Shown: positions 45,933-56,639 of the stretch, piece by piece
Numbering within the stretch: the stretch's first letter is position 1
Layout of the letters: each line of letters begins with the position of its first letter
Source: an uncultured Pelagibacteraceae bacterium
GTDB taxonomy: Bacteria > Pseudomonadota > Alphaproteobacteria > Pelagibacterales > Pelagibacteraceae
Reading direction: 5' to 3'
Assembly: GCA_902593905.1 (NCBI GenBank)
Contig: CACJKF010000001.1
Coordinates: forward strand, 1 to 64,000
Length of the DNA: 64,000 nt
The notes under the pieces: generated by a model
Told to the model about the DNA's origin: nothing
Seen by the model: the letters and a program-made list of their open reading frames with translations, nothing else
Databases searched by the model: none
Made by a program: the position numbers and the translations under genes

Positions 45933-48818
45933 TTAATCTTTAAGTATCTTTTCTAATATTTCTTTTTGTTGTGCAAGATGTTTGTTAGCATTTCCAGTCG
46001 CAGTTGTTGAAGATGCTGGTCTACCTACATATTTTACGTTGATATCTCTTAGGTTTACCATCTCCAGGGTTCTTTCGAGGTAATTTTTAACCGTATTCCA
46101 CGCACCCATATTTTTTGGTTCCTCTTGACACCAAATAAAGTTTGCTTTTTTGTATCTTTTTAAAATATTTGCAAGTGTTTTTGCTGGAAAAGGGTACAAT
46201 TGCTCTAGACGAATAAAAACAACATCTTTTTTTTTAAATTTCTCACGAGACTCTATCAGATCATAATATATTTTTCCTGAACACATTACTACTTTTTTAA
46301 TTTTTTCGTGTTTGTTTAAAGATATCAACTTATTATCTTTAACATAAGCGTCGTCTTCTAAAACTCGGTGAAAAGTACTTTTTATGGAAAACTCAGTAAT
46401 ATTAGAAATGCATCTTTTGTGCCGGAGTAAAGACTTTGGAGTCATAACAATTAAAGGTTTTCTAAATGCCCTGTGCATTTGTCTTCTTAAGACATGAAAA
46501 TAATTGGAGGGAGTTGTACAATTTACTACCTGAATATTTTCCCCTGCACAAAGTTGTAAAAACCTTTCTAACCTGGCAGACGAATGTTCTGGTCCTTGAC
46601 CTTCATACCCGTGAGGTAAAAGCATGACTAATCCACTTGCTCTTCCCCACTTAGACTCTCCGGATGTTATGAACTGATCTATAATAATTTGAGCACCATT
46701 AGCAAAGTCACCAAATTGTGCCTCCCATAGTACAAGGGTTTCAGGTTCAGAAAGTGAATAACCAAACTCAAAACCTAAAACTGCAAGCTCAGACAATAAA
46801 CTATCGATTATTTCGAAATTTTTTTGATTACTTTGAATATTGTTAATAGGAATATATCTTTCATGATTGTCTTGATTTCTCAAAACTGCATGCCTTTGGC
46901 TGAAAGTTCCTCTTCCAGAATCTTGCCCCGACAGTCTTACTGAAAAACCTTCAGTTAATAACGTTGCAAATGCTAAGCTTTCTGCTGTCGACCAATCAAT
47001 TTTTTGCGTCTTATTGAATGCTTCGTATCTTAATTCAAAAATTCTTTTTAAAGTTTTGTGAACACTAAAATTCTTGGGTATAGTAGAAATTTTCTTGCCC
47101 ACTTTTATTAATTTATTCTTATCTACTCCACTAGCGCCTCTTTTATCTTTTCCTAAACCTGGTTTAAATCTTGACCATACACCATCAAACCACTTTAATT
47201 CTGATTTATAATTTTTTGAAGACTCAAATTCTTTTTCTAAAAACTTCTTAAAGTCTAACTTTTCTTTTTGTAATTTTTCAAATGAAGTAAGTCCTTCTTG
47301 ACTTAACTTTTCTCCATACAACGATAAAGTAGTTGGGTGAGATTTAATTTTTTTATACATTATTGGTTGAGTAAATGATGGTTCATCACCTTCATTATGT
47401 CCAAATCGCCTATAACAAACCATATCAATCACTACGTCGCGGTTAAATTTTTGTCTATACTCAGTCGCAATTTTTGCACAGTGCACTACAGCCTCTGGAT
47501 CATCTCCGTTCACATGAAAAATTGGAGCTTGTGCAATTTTTGCTACGTCCGAAGGATAAGGGGATGATCGAGCAAATCTTGGCGCTGTAGTAAATCCAAT
47601 TTGATTATTGACTATTATATGTATGGTCCCTCCAATATTATGGCCTGGTAGACCTGACATAGCAAAACATTCTGCAACTATTCCTTGTCCAGCAAAAGCA
47701 GCATCTCCATGCATTAAAACTGGTATTACCTTTTTTCTACTTTTGTCTTTATGAAAAAATTGTTTAGCCCTGACTTGTCCTAACACTACTGGGTTTACAG
47801 CTTCTAAATGTGATGGATTATCAGTCAAGCTAATATGAACGAGATTTCCATCAAACTCTCTGTTGGATGATGCTCCTAAGTGATACTTAACATCTCCCTC
47901 AATATCTTCACTTGCGCTCGCTGATTTTCCAAAAAACTCGCTAAAAATTGCTTTAAAAGGTTTTCCCATAACATTTGATAAAACATTCAACCTTCCTCTA
48001 TGCGGCATACCAATTTTAATTTCTTTAGCACCTAAACTTCCACCTCTTTTTATGATTTGTTCTAAAGCTGGAATTAATGACTCCCCTCCATCTAAACCAA
48101 ATCTCTTTGTTCCGACGAATTTAATGTGTAGGTATTTTTCAAAACCCTCGGCTTGCACGATCTTATTTAATATCGCTTTTTTTCCATTAACCGTGAATGA
48201 AATATCTTTTTCAGGGCCTTCTATTCTATTTCTAATCCAAGCTTTTTCATCTGGATCACCCATATGCATAAATTCATATCCTATTGTGGAACAATAAGTT
48301 TTTTTTAAAATTTTTAAAATTTGATTTAAATTTGCATATTGAAGACCAAGCACGCCATCTAAAAAAATTTTTCTTTGATAATCTTTTTTTGTAAAGCCGT
48401 AACTTTCAGGTCTAAGTTCTGGATGTTCCTCTTTTTTTTGAAGAGCAAGGGGGTCTAGGTTTGCAATTAAATGGCCTCTTATTCTGTATGCTCTTATTAA
48501 CATAATTGCTCGAACAGAGTCTTTTGTGGCTTGTTTAATTGACTCTAAATTTAAATCAGATGACTTTTCTTCCTTCTCATTTAATGAAAAGGGGATTTTG
48601 TTTTTTATTTTTTTTTCAGGAGACCAGCTAGGGCCGTTTAAGTCTTTTAATACAATTTTTTCATCTTCGCTTAACCCATCAAAAAATTTTTTCCACCCAT
48701 CGGGTAAAGATTTAGGATCTGCTAAATAATCTGAATAAAATTGATTAATAAATTCAGAATTAATCCCAGATAAAAAAGACGTTTTTTTAAGGGTTATATT
48801 GTTATCAGAAGAAGACAT
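45933..48818 (-). CDS. sucA: 2-oxoglutarate dehydrogenase E1 component
   Basis: 961 residues, near the typical ~930-1000. N-terminal FLSGINSEFINQFYSDYLAD motif that contacts E2, ThDP site HGDAAFAGQGIVAECFAMS, FGHNEGDEPSFTQP, and SDNHERYIPINN-like and GQDSGRGTFSQRHAV blocks. Decarboxylates 2-oxoglutarate in the TCA cycle. Contiguous with sucB and 33 bases from the sucD stop. Confidence 0.97.
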   Translation of the reverse strand: MSSSDNNITLKKTSFLSGINSEFINQFYSDYLADPKSLPDGWKKFFDGLSEDEKIVLKDLNGPSWSPEKKIKNKIPFSLNEKEEKSSDLNLESIKQATKDSVRAIMLIRAYRIRGHLIANLDPLALQKKEEHPELRPESYGFTKKDYQRKIFLDGVLGLQYANLNQILKILKKTYCSTIGYEFMHMGDPDEKAWIRNRIEGPEKDISFTVNGKKAILNKIVQAEGFEKYLHIKFVGTKRFGLDGGESLIPALEQIIKRGGSLGAKEIKIGMPHRGRLNVLSNVMGKPFKAIFSEFFGKSASASEDIEGDVKYHLGASSNREFDGNLVHISLTDNPSHLEAVNPVVLGQVRAKQFFHKDKSRKKVIPVLMHGDAAFAGQGIVAECFAMSGLPGHNIGGTIHIIVNNQIGFTTAPRFARSSPYPSDVAKIAQAPIFHVNGDDPEAVVHCAKIATEYRQKFNRDVVIDMVCYRRFGHNEGDEPSFTQPIMYKKIKSHPTTLSLYGEKLSQEGLTSFEKLQKEKLDFKKFLEKEFESSKNYKSELKWFDGVWSRFKPGLGKDKRGASGVDKNKLIKVGKKISTIPKNFSVHKTLKRIFELRYEAFNKTQKIDWSTAESLAFATLLTEGFSVRLSGQDSGRGTFSQRHAVLRNQDNHERYIPINNIQSNQKNFEIIDSLLSELAVLGFEFGYSLSEPETLVLWEAQFGDFANGAQIIIDQFITSGESKWGRASGLVMLLPHGYEGQGPEHSSARLERFLQLCAGENIQVVNCTTPSNYFHVLRRQMHRAFRKPLIVMTPKSLLRHKRCISNITEFSIKSTFHRVLEDDAYVKDNKLISLNKHEKIKKVVMCSGKIYYDLIESREKFKKKDVVFIRLEQLYPFPAKTLANILKRYKKANFIWCQEEPKNMGAWNTVKNYLERTLEMVNLRDINVKYVGRPASSTTATGNANKHLAQQKEILEKILKD

Positions 48819-48850
48819 TAATTAACTATTTTATCATAAATTTCTAAAAA

Positions 48851-49726
48851 TCAACTATTTAGTTTATGAAAGAGAGTTTTGCCAATATCTGCTGGAGATT
48901 TTGATATTGTTATCCCAGCCGATCTCATAACTTCAATTTTATCTTCAGCTCCTCCTTTGCCCCCTGAAATAATCGCACCTGCATGGCCCATTCTTCTTCC
49001 TGGAGGCGCCGTTAAACCAGCTATGAAACCAACTGTAGGTTTTTTTGTTTTTTCTTTTTTAAGAAACTCTGCAGCTTCTTCTTCAGCAGTGCCACCAATT
49101 TCTCCTATCATCACAATTGATTTTGTCTTTTCGTCCTTAAGAAAAAGTTCTAAACAATCAATAAAGTTTGTCCCATTGATGGGATCTCCTCCGATGCCGA
49201 TACAAGTTGATTGTCCCATTTTATTTGCTGATGTTTGGGCAACTGCTTCATAAGTTAGTGTGCCAGACCTTGAGACAATACCTACAGTTCCCTTTTTATG
49301 AATATTCCCTGGCATAATTCCAATTTTACATTCCTCTGGAGTAATAATTCCAGGGCAGTTAGGTCCGATTAACCTAGACTTACTATTCCTTAAAGCTTTT
49401 TTTACTCTAAGCATATCTAAAATAGGAATACCCTCAGTTATACAAACTATTAATGGAATTTTTGAATCTATAGCCTCAATAATTGCTGCACCTGCAAATT
49501 TTGGAGGAACATAAATCATTGTTGCATCAGCCAAGGTTTTATCTTTAGCTTCTTGAACAGTATTGAACACTGGTAAATTTAAATGTTTTTGACCTCCTTT
49601 TTTTGGAGTTACACCTCCTACTAATTGTGTTCCATATTTCAAAGCTTGCTCTGAATGGAAAGTTCCATGAGTTCCTGTAAACCCCTGGCAAATTACTCTA
49701 GTTTTTTTATTTACAAGAATTGACAT
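48851..49726 (-). CDS. sucD: Succinyl-CoA synthetase alpha subunit
   Basis: 291 residues. [19 protein letters not shown] begins the CoA-binding domain; [20 protein letters not shown] and [16 protein letters not shown] (phosphohistidine) are the family signature blocks. Forms succinate and ATP or GTP from succinyl-CoA. sucC follows directly (49727). Confidence 0.97.
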   Translation of the reverse strand: MSILVNKKTRVICQGFTGTHGTFHSEQALKYGTQLVGGVTPKKGGQKHLNLPVFNTVQEAKDKTLADATMIYVPPKFAGAAIIEAIDSKIPLIVCITEGIPILDMLRVKKALRNSKSRLIGPNCPGIITPEECKIGIMPGNIHKKGTVGIVSRSGTLTYEAVAQTSANKMGQSTCIGIGGDPINGTNFIDCLELFLKDEKTKSIVMIGEIGGTAEEEAAEFLKKEKTKKPTVGFIAGLTAPPGRRMGHAGAIISGGKGGAEDKIEVMRSAGITISKSPADIGKTLFHKLNS

Positions 49727-50890
49727 TTATTTAATGGCTTCAACAATTTTTTTTGCAGCATCATTCAAATCCGATGCTGACAAAATTTTCAGGTTTGATT
49801 TTTCTAGTATTTCTGTGCCCTCTTTAAAATTTGTTCCGGCTAGTCGCACTACAAGAGGCACAGATAAATTAACTTGCTTTGCTGCATCCACAACTCCTTG
49901 GGCTAAAACATCACATCTCATAATACCGCCAAAAATATTAATTAAAATTCCTTTAACATTTTTATCAGCTAGAATTAATTTGAACGCTTCGGTCACTTTT
50001 TCTTTTGAAGCTCCTCCACCAACATCCAAAAAATTTGCAGGCTCTTCACCATATAGTTTGATGATATCCATAGTTGCCATCGCCAGTCCTGCTCCATTAA
50101 CCATACATCCAATCGAACCGTTCAATTTTATATATGCAAGATCATGCTTACTTGCCTCAATTTCTGCAGGATCTTCCTCGTTTAAATCTCTTAGTTTTAA
50201 AAGTTCAGGTCTTCTAAAAATTGCATTATCATCAAAATTCATTTTTGCATCTAAGCAAACTATTTTATTATCTTTGGTTATTATTAAAGGATTGATCTCT
50301 ATTAAACTTGCATCTTTTTGAATTAAAATTTTAAAAAGAGATTTAATTAAATTTTCTGCTAATTTAATTTGATCAGCACTAAAATTAAATATCGATATTA
50401 TTTTTTTAATTTCACTGTCATTTGGTCCATCGTCTTTGAAATCTATTTTATTAGTAATTATTTTCTTAGGGGTTTCTTTTGCTACTTTTTCAATATCCAT
50501 TCCACCCTCTGTGCTACTAATGAATGCAATTTTAGAAGACTCCCTATCAATCAGACATGAGAGATAAAATTCCTTAAAAATACTTGACGCTTCTTCTATG
50601 TATAACCTATTTACTTTTCTTCCCTCAGGTCCTGTTTGATGGGTTATTAATATTTTACCCATCATCTTTTTTGCCTGCTCTTTGAGTTCTGATAAATTTT
50701 TTACTAATTTTACACCACCAGCCTTACCTCTTCCTCCAGCATGGATTTGGGCTTTTAAAACATACTCTTTTTCTTGCAATTTAGAGATCTTTTCATCTAG
50801 TTCCTCTAAATTATAGATAACAATCCCGTTAGAAACAGGCGCTCCAAACTCTTTCAAAATTTCTTTAGCTTGATGCTCGTGAATATTCAT
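49727..50890 (-). CDS. sucC: Succinyl-CoA synthetase beta subunit (ADP/GDP-forming)
   Basis: 387 residues. MNIHEHQAKEILKEFGAPVS start, ATP-grasp KAQIHAGGRGKAGGVKLVKN, and GGIMRCDVLAQGVV plus VRLAGTNFKEG are the signature blocks. Upstream lies a 66-base divergent gap with a loosely matching promoter on the minus strand (TTGCTT and TATAAA, 15-base spacing). The next gene across that gap is a glycosyltransferase in the opposite direction, not mdh as usual. Confidence 0.97.
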   Translation of the reverse strand: MNIHEHQAKEILKEFGAPVSNGIVIYNLEELDEKISKLQEKEYVLKAQIHAGGRGKAGGVKLVKNLSELKEQAKKMMGKILITHQTGPEGRKVNRLYIEEASSIFKEFYLSCLIDRESSKIAFISSTEGGMDIEKVAKETPKKIITNKIDFKDDGPNDSEIKKIISIFNFSADQIKLAENLIKSLFKILIQKDASLIEINPLIITKDNKIVCLDAKMNFDDNAIFRRPELLKLRDLNEEDPAEIEASKHDLAYIKLNGSIGCMVNGAGLAMATMDIIKLYGEEPANFLDVGGGASKEKVTEAFKLILADKNVKGILINIFGGIMRCDVLAQGVVDAAKQVNLSVPLVVRLAGTNFKEGTEILEKSNLKILSASDLNDAAKKIVEAIK

Positions 50891-50956
50891 TAATTAAATG
50901 TATTTTAAGCTATTTATAGATATTATGACTTTTAAGCAATTAAAAATTTATTAAAA

Positions 50957-51841
50957 ATGAAAAAGGTTTATATAATTACCCCCTCTTATGATGACCTGAG
51001 ATCATTAAATAAACTTTTACTAATCATTAACAAAAACTTAAAAAATTCGAGCTACATAACTAGTATTTTGATTGTAAATGACGGCTCCAAAAAAAACTTT
51101 CATCTAAATATAAAAAAATTACAATACATAAACAATATAAATATTTTAAGCTTAAAAAAAAACGTTGGTAGCCAAAAAGCAATATTCACTGGGTTAAAGT
51201 TTTTAGAAAAAAAAATAAAAGCTAATTCTTCTCAAAAAGTTATTTCTATTTTGGATTCTGACGGGGAAGATAATCCAAATAAAATAAAAGATTTAATTGA
51301 TTTAGCTAATAAAAAAAATGATACTTTTATTTTTGCAAGTAGATTGGAGAGGACGGAAAGTTTTGTTTTTAAGATAATAAATAATCTTCGATTGTATATT
51401 ACTTTTCTACTAACTGGGTATTATATTAATTTCGGAAATTTTAGCGCGTTTTCATATAAAATATTTAAAAAGATTATCTCAAACGACAATTTATATTTTG
51501 CTTTTTCAAGTGGAGTTTTAAAAAATTATTCAAAAATTTTTCTTTACCCTGTTAAAAAAAAAAAAAGATTTTTTGGAAATTCTAAAGCTAATCTCCATTT
51601 TTTAATTAACCACTCTATAAATATAATTTCAGTTTTTTATATAAATGTTTTTTTTAGATCACTTTTGATATACTTGCTACTAGTGATATTTTTAAATGAT
51701 CCTAAATCATTAATGATAGTCACTTTAATTTTTCTAGTATTAAATCTTATTTTATTTTTTTTTAACAAGTTGGGAAAACCTAGGAAAAACGTAATTCTCA
51801 ATATTAATATTTTTAAATCTCTTAAAGGAAAATTAGTTTAA
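50957..51841 (+). CDS. Family 2 glycosyltransferase with C-terminal membrane segments
   Basis: 294 residues. ITPSYDDLRSLNKLL, ILIVNDGSKKN and the metal-binding SILDSDGEDNP are the GT-A/GT2 blocks (dolichol-phosphate-glucose type), with NVGSQKAIFTG between them. Two or three hydrophobic helices follow near 220-275, so it is membrane-bound. Sugar and lipid acceptor unknown; partner of a GT-C-like protein converging from the right (51833). The coding DNA contains a run of 12 A (51554-51565) and is notably poorer in G/C than the flanking TCA genes. Confidence 0.8.
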   Translation: MKKVYIITPSYDDLRSLNKLLLIINKNLKNSSYITSILIVNDGSKKNFHLNIKKLQYINNINILSLKKNVGSQKAIFTGLKFLEKKIKANSSQKVISILDSDGEDNPNKIKDLIDLANKKNDTFIFASRLERTESFVFKIINNLRLYITFLLTGYYINFGNFSAFSYKIFKKIISNDNLYFAFSSGVLKNYSKIFLYPVKKKKRFFGNSKANLHFLINHSINIISVFYINVFFRSLLIYLLLVIFLNDPKSLMIVTLIFLVLNLILFFFNKLGKPRKNVILNINIFKSLKGKLV

Positions 51842-53416
51842 ACAATCTCTTACATTTATTTTTGATGCTATTTGATTAATTTTAAATTTTAATTTGCAGC
51901 CCTCTAGTATCGAATCTAAATAAATTTCTTTATTATTTGTAATATATATTGTTTCAATTTTTTGTTTTTTAAGACTTTCTAAAAAAAAGATTTTATATTT
52001 TAGAAAAAAATCACTTTTTTTTGAGGGAACACTCAATAAATCAAACCATTTGTTGGGTGCTATTTGATCGACATTTGATATAGATGGCAAGATTTGGTAA
52101 TCGCTTAAAATAATTTTTCTAGTTTTATCAATTGAGATTACATTTTTAATATTTTTTAATATTTCTATCTCTTTATTTGGATCGTTTGCAAAATTTGGTG
52201 TTATCCAAAGTACACCGTTTAAAGAAAGGTCCAGTTTTTTTGCATCCACAGCAAGTTTCATATCCACATTACTTAATTCCATAAATTTTTTGTTTTCATT
52301 AAATCTTAAATGAAATTTGACTGTGGATATTATTAATAAAAATATTAAAAAATATTCAAGATATTTTCTATTGAAGTATTTCAAACTGTAATATTGTGAG
52401 ATACCTAAGCAGAAAGGTATTAAGAAAAATATGAGAATTTGATTTTTCGTTAAAACTTGAGCGTAAACATATACAAAAATTACTAAAAAAACTGAGAAAA
52501 TTATTAAAAAATCCTTTTTCGTCTCTATATTTTTATTCCATTTATTAAAATTTTTAAAAATTATTATAATTAGAGGAATCAAAGCAAAATATATAAATTT
52601 AAATTGAAACACGAGGCTACCTAAATCCATATTAATTTTTGATGATCGGTTTGCACCAATTTCTAGAGGATAGAATAAATATTGTATCAAAAAGTTTTCA
52701 AAAGGAATATTATTTTTTAAAAAGAATATTACAACTACGATAATTGAAACTAAACTCCCATAAATTAAATAGTAGTAAGATTTTAAATCTTTAAAGGATG
52801 AAATATAAATATTCAAAATGATAACAAATATGAATAAAATTGATAAATAAGCAGCTGGAATTTGTTTTGAGAGAAATGACAATAATAAAAAGATAGGGAT
52901 CAAAAACCACAGTGAGTTTTGACTTTTTATAATAGACAAAATTAAAAACATTACTGCTATAAGAGAAAAAATCGCTGCATGATGATCCATAAATGGAGTT
53001 CCTGCCGAGGGATATCCTAAAATAGAAACGCTAATAGCATAAACAAAACTATTAAGCTTACTTAATCCAAGTTTTAAAAAGAAAAAAAATACAATTAATG
53101 ACAAACATAAATTTATTGACGATGCATGTAATACGTAACTTAACCAATTAACCCCAAATATTTTAAAATAAAGAAATTGCAAGTAGTCTAATATTGGACC
53201 GGTTATTGACCAATAATCTTTAAAAGGATGAAACCCTTTTAAAACTTTAAAACCCCCATCGTAAATCAAAAAACTATCGATAGGAAAAATTCCTCTATAG
53301 CCATAGTAAGTATTAAATAATATAGAAAAAATAGAGAGAAAAAATATATAAAAATATATATTATAATCTTTAATAATCTTATTTAAGTTCTGGGTCAATT
53401 TTTTTTGCTGCATCAA
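51833..53416 (-). CDS. Multi-spanning membrane protein, GT-C/ArnT-like glycosyltransferase (putative)
   Basis: 527 residues, about 10-12 membrane helices in the first ~370 residues and a soluble C-terminal ~140. The early segment [20 protein letters not shown] with [15 protein letters not shown] resembles the first periplasmic loop of GT39/ArnT-like enzymes (Asp before the DGG, Trp/Gly motif). ArnT-like proteins add sugars from lipid carriers to surface glycans. It overlaps mdh by 38 bases at its start and gt2 by 9 bases at its end, a tight arrangement that suggests a real gene. Family assignment is tentative. Confidence 0.65.
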   Translation of the reverse strand: MMQQKKLTQNLNKIIKDYNIYFYIFFLSIFSILFNTYYGYRGIFPIDSFLIYDGGFKVLKGFHPFKDYWSITGPILDYLQFLYFKIFGVNWLSYVLHASSINLCLSLIVFFFFLKLGLSKLNSFVYAISVSILGYPSAGTPFMDHHAAIFSLIAVMFLILSIIKSQNSLWFLIPIFLLLSFLSKQIPAAYLSILFIFVIILNIYISSFKDLKSYYYLIYGSLVSIIVVVIFFLKNNIPFENFLIQYLFYPLEIGANRSSKINMDLGSLVFQFKFIYFALIPLIIIIFKNFNKWNKNIETKKDFLIIFSVFLVIFVYVYAQVLTKNQILIFFLIPFCLGISQYYSLKYFNRKYLEYFLIFLLIISTVKFHLRFNENKKFMELSNVDMKLAVDAKKLDLSLNGVLWITPNFANDPNKEIEILKNIKNVISIDKTRKIILSDYQILPSISNVDQIAPNKWFDLLSVPSKKSDFFLKYKIFFLESLKKQKIETIYITNNKEIYLDSILEGCKLKFKINQIASKINVRDCLN

Positions 53417-54338
53417 ATAATTCCTTCACAGCTTTCACAGAGTTTTCAAAATTTTCTTTTTCTTCTTTTGATAAATTAAGTTCAATAATTTTTTCTACTC
53501 CCTCTGATCCAATTATTACCGGTACGCCAGCATATAAACCTTTCGTTCCATACTCGCCATTCAAATAAACCGCACATGGTAATTGTTTTTTTAGGTTTTT
53601 AAGATAACTTTCGGCCATCTCGACGCCGGAAGCTGCTGGAGCGTAAAACGCAGATCCATTTCCTAAATACTTAACAATTTCTGCTCCACCTTTTTTGGTT
53701 CTATCAACAATACTTTTAAGTCTATCTTTAGAGATTTTACCTTCTTTTACTAAATCTAGAATTTTTTTTCCATCAATTAATGTTGAGCCCAACATAGCCA
53801 CCATGCTATCTCCGTGACCTCCTAGTACGAATGATTGAATTTTTTGAACTGAAATATTTAATTCTTCTGAAAGAAAATAAATAAATCTTGAAGAGTCTAA
53901 TATTCCAGCCATTCCTACTACTTTATTTTTTGGAAGGCCTGAGTATTTTTGTAAAGCCATTACTATTACATCTAAAGGGTTTGTAATACATATTACAAAA
54001 GCATTAGGAGAGGTTTTTTTAATTCCCTCAGCGACTTGTTTAATGATTTTTAGATTAATGCCCAGTAAATCGTCTCTTGTCATACCGGGTTTTCTTGGCA
54101 TTCCAGCAGTAATTATAATTACATCAGAATTTTTTGTATCTTCATAATTATTTGTTCCAACTAGTTTTGTATTAAATCCATGAACTGGCGATGATTGAGC
54201 AATATCTAAAGCTTTTCCTTTTGCTAAGCCAGCAGATATATCAAATAAAACAACATCCGCGAGTTCTTTAATAGCAATTAAATGAGCTAAAGTTCCACCA
54301 ATTTGCCCCGCGCCAATTAAAGTAATTTTTTTTTTCAT
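53379..54338 (-). CDS. mdh: Malate dehydrogenase (NAD)
   Basis: 319 residues, LDH-type malate dehydrogenase. [20 protein letters not shown] is the NAD fold, [15 protein letters not shown] carries the substrate arginines, and [15 protein letters not shown] the catalytic His. The chain is the alphaproteobacterial kind. Its 3' end (38 bases) overlaps the start of the GT-C-like gene; mmsA stop is 5 bases upstream. Confidence 0.97.
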   Translation of the reverse strand: MKKKITLIGAGQIGGTLAHLIAIKELADVVLFDISAGLAKGKALDIAQSSPVHGFNTKLVGTNNYEDTKNSDVIIITAGMPRKPGMTRDDLLGINLKIIKQVAEGIKKTSPNAFVICITNPLDVIVMALQKYSGLPKNKVVGMAGILDSSRFIYFLSEELNISVQKIQSFVLGGHGDSMVAMLGSTLIDGKKILDLVKEGKISKDRLKSIVDRTKKGGAEIVKYLGNGSAFYAPAASGVEMAESYLKNLKKQLPCAVYLNGEYGTKGLYAGVPVIIGSEGVEKIIELNLSKEEKENFENSVKAVKELFDAAKKIDPELK

Positions 54339-54343
54339 AAATA

Positions 54344-55837
54344 TTATTTCATTGTTGGCATTACAAATTCTGCATCAGACCTTAATCCAGAAGGCCACCT
54401 TGAGGTGATAGTTTTAAGTTTTGTATAAAATCTTACTCCTTCTGGTCCATGCATGTGTTGATCACCAAATAAAGATCTTTTCCATCCACCAAAACTATGG
54501 AAAGCCATTGGAACTGGAATAGGGATATTAATACCAACCATTCCTATTTTAGCTTTGCTTGAAAATGTCCTGCCAGAGTCACCGTCTCGAGTAAATATGC
54601 TCACACCATTTCCAAACTCGTGATCATTTACTAAATTAAGTGCCTCATCAAAATCTTTTGCCCTTACGACTGATAATACAGGACCAAAAATTTCCTCATT
54701 ATAAATTCTCATTTTTTTTGTAACATGATCAAATAAACACCCACCGATAAAATAACCATTCTCATAACCTTGTAATTTAAAGCCTCTTCCATCAACAACT
54801 AGCTTTGCTCCTTCTTTTTCACCAATATCGACATAATTTTTAACCTTCTCTAAGTGTTCTTTAGATATAAGAGGTCCCATTTCTGAACCTTTATCCATAC
54901 CAGGACCAACCTTTAATGCCTCAACTTTTTTTGCAAGTTGCTTTACTAATTTGTCTCCTACTCCTCCAACAGCTACTGCAACAGATTGAGCCATACATCT
55001 TTCGCCAGCCGATCCATAAGCGGCACCCATAAGACCGTTTACTGCTTGATCTAAATCACAATCTGGCATCACTACACAATGATTTTTTGCTCCGCCTAAT
55101 GCTTGAACTCTTTTCTCATTTTTTGCACAATTTTCGTAAATATATTTTGCTATTGGTGTAGAGCCAACGAAGCTCATTGCAACTACATCTTTATTATCAA
55201 TTAATGCATCTACAGCTTCCTTATCCCCGTTTACAACGTTAAATACACCATCAGGTAATCCAGCTTTTTTTAATAATTCTGCTAACTTAATTGAGCAAGA
55301 CGGATCTTTTTCTGAGGGTTTAAGCACAAAAGTATTTCCACAAGCTATAGCCATAGGAAACATCCACATTGGCACCATTGCAGGAAAATTGAATGGTGTA
55401 ATACCTGCACACACACCAAGTGGCTGTCTAATAGACCAACTATCTACATTTGAGCCTACATTTTCGGTAAATTCTCCTTTAAGCATTTGAGGAATTCCAC
55501 AGGCATATTCGACTACCTCTAATCCTCTTGTTAATGAACCTTTAGCATCTTCAAAAACTTTTCCGTGTTCAGAAACTATAATTTTTGTAAGTTCTTCAGA
55601 ATTTTTTTCAATTAACTCTTTAAACCTGAACATAATTCGAGCTCTCTGTAGAGGAGTTGTGTTTGACCAAGAGTCGAATGCTTTTTTAGCGCTATCAACA
55701 GCTTCTTTAACATCTTTTGATGATGCTAATTTTACTTCAGCGCTTTGTTCGCCTGTTGCGGGATTAAATATCTTTCCAACTTTTCGTGATTGTCCTGAAA
55801 AACTTTTACCGTTTACAAAATGCTGAATAGTTTTCAT
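54344..55837 (-). CDS. mmsA: Methylmalonate/malonate-semialdehyde dehydrogenase (CoA-acylating)
   Basis: 497 residues, aldehyde dehydrogenase superfamily. [19 protein letters not shown] and [20 protein letters not shown] are MmsA-typical; [18 protein letters not shown] holds the catalytic Cys. It makes propionyl-CoA or acetyl-CoA from the semialdehydes formed in valine, thymine or inositol breakdown. Located between sdhB and mdh, an unusual place in the cluster, and 23 bases downstream of sdhB. Confidence 0.92.
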   Translation of the reverse strand: MKTIQHFVNGKSFSGQSRKVGKIFNPATGEQSAEVKLASSKDVKEAVDSAKKAFDSWSNTTPLQRARIMFRFKELIEKNSEELTKIIVSEHGKVFEDAKGSLTRGLEVVEYACGIPQMLKGEFTENVGSNVDSWSIRQPLGVCAGITPFNFPAMVPMWMFPMAIACGNTFVLKPSEKDPSCSIKLAELLKKAGLPDGVFNVVNGDKEAVDALIDNKDVVAMSFVGSTPIAKYIYENCAKNEKRVQALGGAKNHCVVMPDCDLDQAVNGLMGAAYGSAGERCMAQSVAVAVGGVGDKLVKQLAKKVEALKVGPGMDKGSEMGPLISKEHLEKVKNYVDIGEKEGAKLVVDGRGFKLQGYENGYFIGGCLFDHVTKKMRIYNEEIFGPVLSVVRAKDFDEALNLVNDHEFGNGVSIFTRDGDSGRTFSSKAKIGMVGINIPIPVPMAFHSFGGWKRSLFGDQHMHGPEGVRFYTKLKTITSRWPSGLRSDAEFVMPTMK

Positions 55838-55860
55838 GAAGTAATTGAATAAATAAGCTT

Positions 55861-56637
55861 TTAGCTTGTTGCAAGCATTTTTTTTATAGAACCTATAGCT
55901 TTTGCTGGATTAAGGCCTTTGGGACATGAATTAGTACAATTCATTATAGTATGGCACCTGTATAACTTGAGTTCATCAGCAACTTTTTTTAATCTTTCTT
56001 TTTTGTCACCATCCCTGCTATCATTGATCCATCGATAAGCTTGTAGAAGAACTGCAGGTCCAAGATATTTATCACCATTCCACCAATAACTTGGGCACGA
56101 AGTTGAGCAGCAAGCACATAAAATACATTCATAATAACCATCCAATTTCTCTCTGTCTTTTTGAGATTGTTTTAACTCAGTTTTTTCTTCACCAGTTTGA
56201 TCAATTTTCAACCATGGTTGAATTGACTCATACTGTTTATACAGTGTAGTTAAGTCACCTATTAAATCTTTCACAACCTTTAAATGAGGGAGAGGATAAA
56301 TATTTAGGTCTCCAGAAATATCTGTGTGAGATTTAATACAAGCTAACCCATTGACCCCGTCAATGTTCATTGCGCACGAACCGCAAACACCATGAGCGCA
56401 CGATCTTCTAAATGTTAGAGAGGGATCAATTTCATTTTTTATTTTAAATAATATATCTAGAACTTTTGGCCCGCAATTGTCCATATCAACTTCAAAAGTA
56501 TCAACCCTAGGATTATTTCCAGTCGAAGGATCCCATCTGTAAACGTTAATTTTTTTTAAATTTTTTGAGCCGGTCTTGTCTTTAAAATATTTTCCTACCT
56601 CTATTTTAGAATTTTGCGGTAGGCTAAATTGAGCCAT
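55861..56637 (-). CDS. sdhB: Succinate dehydrogenase iron-sulfur subunit
   Basis: 258 residues. The 2Fe-2S cysteines are in [19 protein letters not shown] and further at GLACI; the 4Fe-4S site [15 protein letters not shown] and the 3Fe-4S set [17 protein letters not shown] follow. It passes electrons from SdhA to the quinone site. Two bases downstream of sdhA. Confidence 0.97.
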   Translation of the reverse strand: MAQFSLPQNSKIEVGKYFKDKTGSKNLKKINVYRWDPSTGNNPRVDTFEVDMDNCGPKVLDILFKIKNEIDPSLTFRRSCAHGVCGSCAMNIDGVNGLACIKSHTDISGDLNIYPLPHLKVVKDLIGDLTTLYKQYESIQPWLKIDQTGEEKTELKQSQKDREKLDGYYECILCACCSTSCPSYWWNGDKYLGPAVLLQAYRWINDSRDGDKKERLKKVADELKLYRCHTIMNCTNSCPKGLNPAKAIGSIKKMLATS

Positions 56638-56639
56638 TT

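Noticed and set aside
49734-50321. 195-residue open frame antisense to sucC
   Set aside because: A shadow of the strongly conserved sucC frame; its Ser/Phe-rich product has no recognisable pattern and no ribosome site.
53379-53416. Frameshift between mdh and the GT-C-like protein
   Set aside because: Mdh ends at its normal C-terminus and the membrane protein begins with a proper ATG, so this is an overlap and not a broken fusion.
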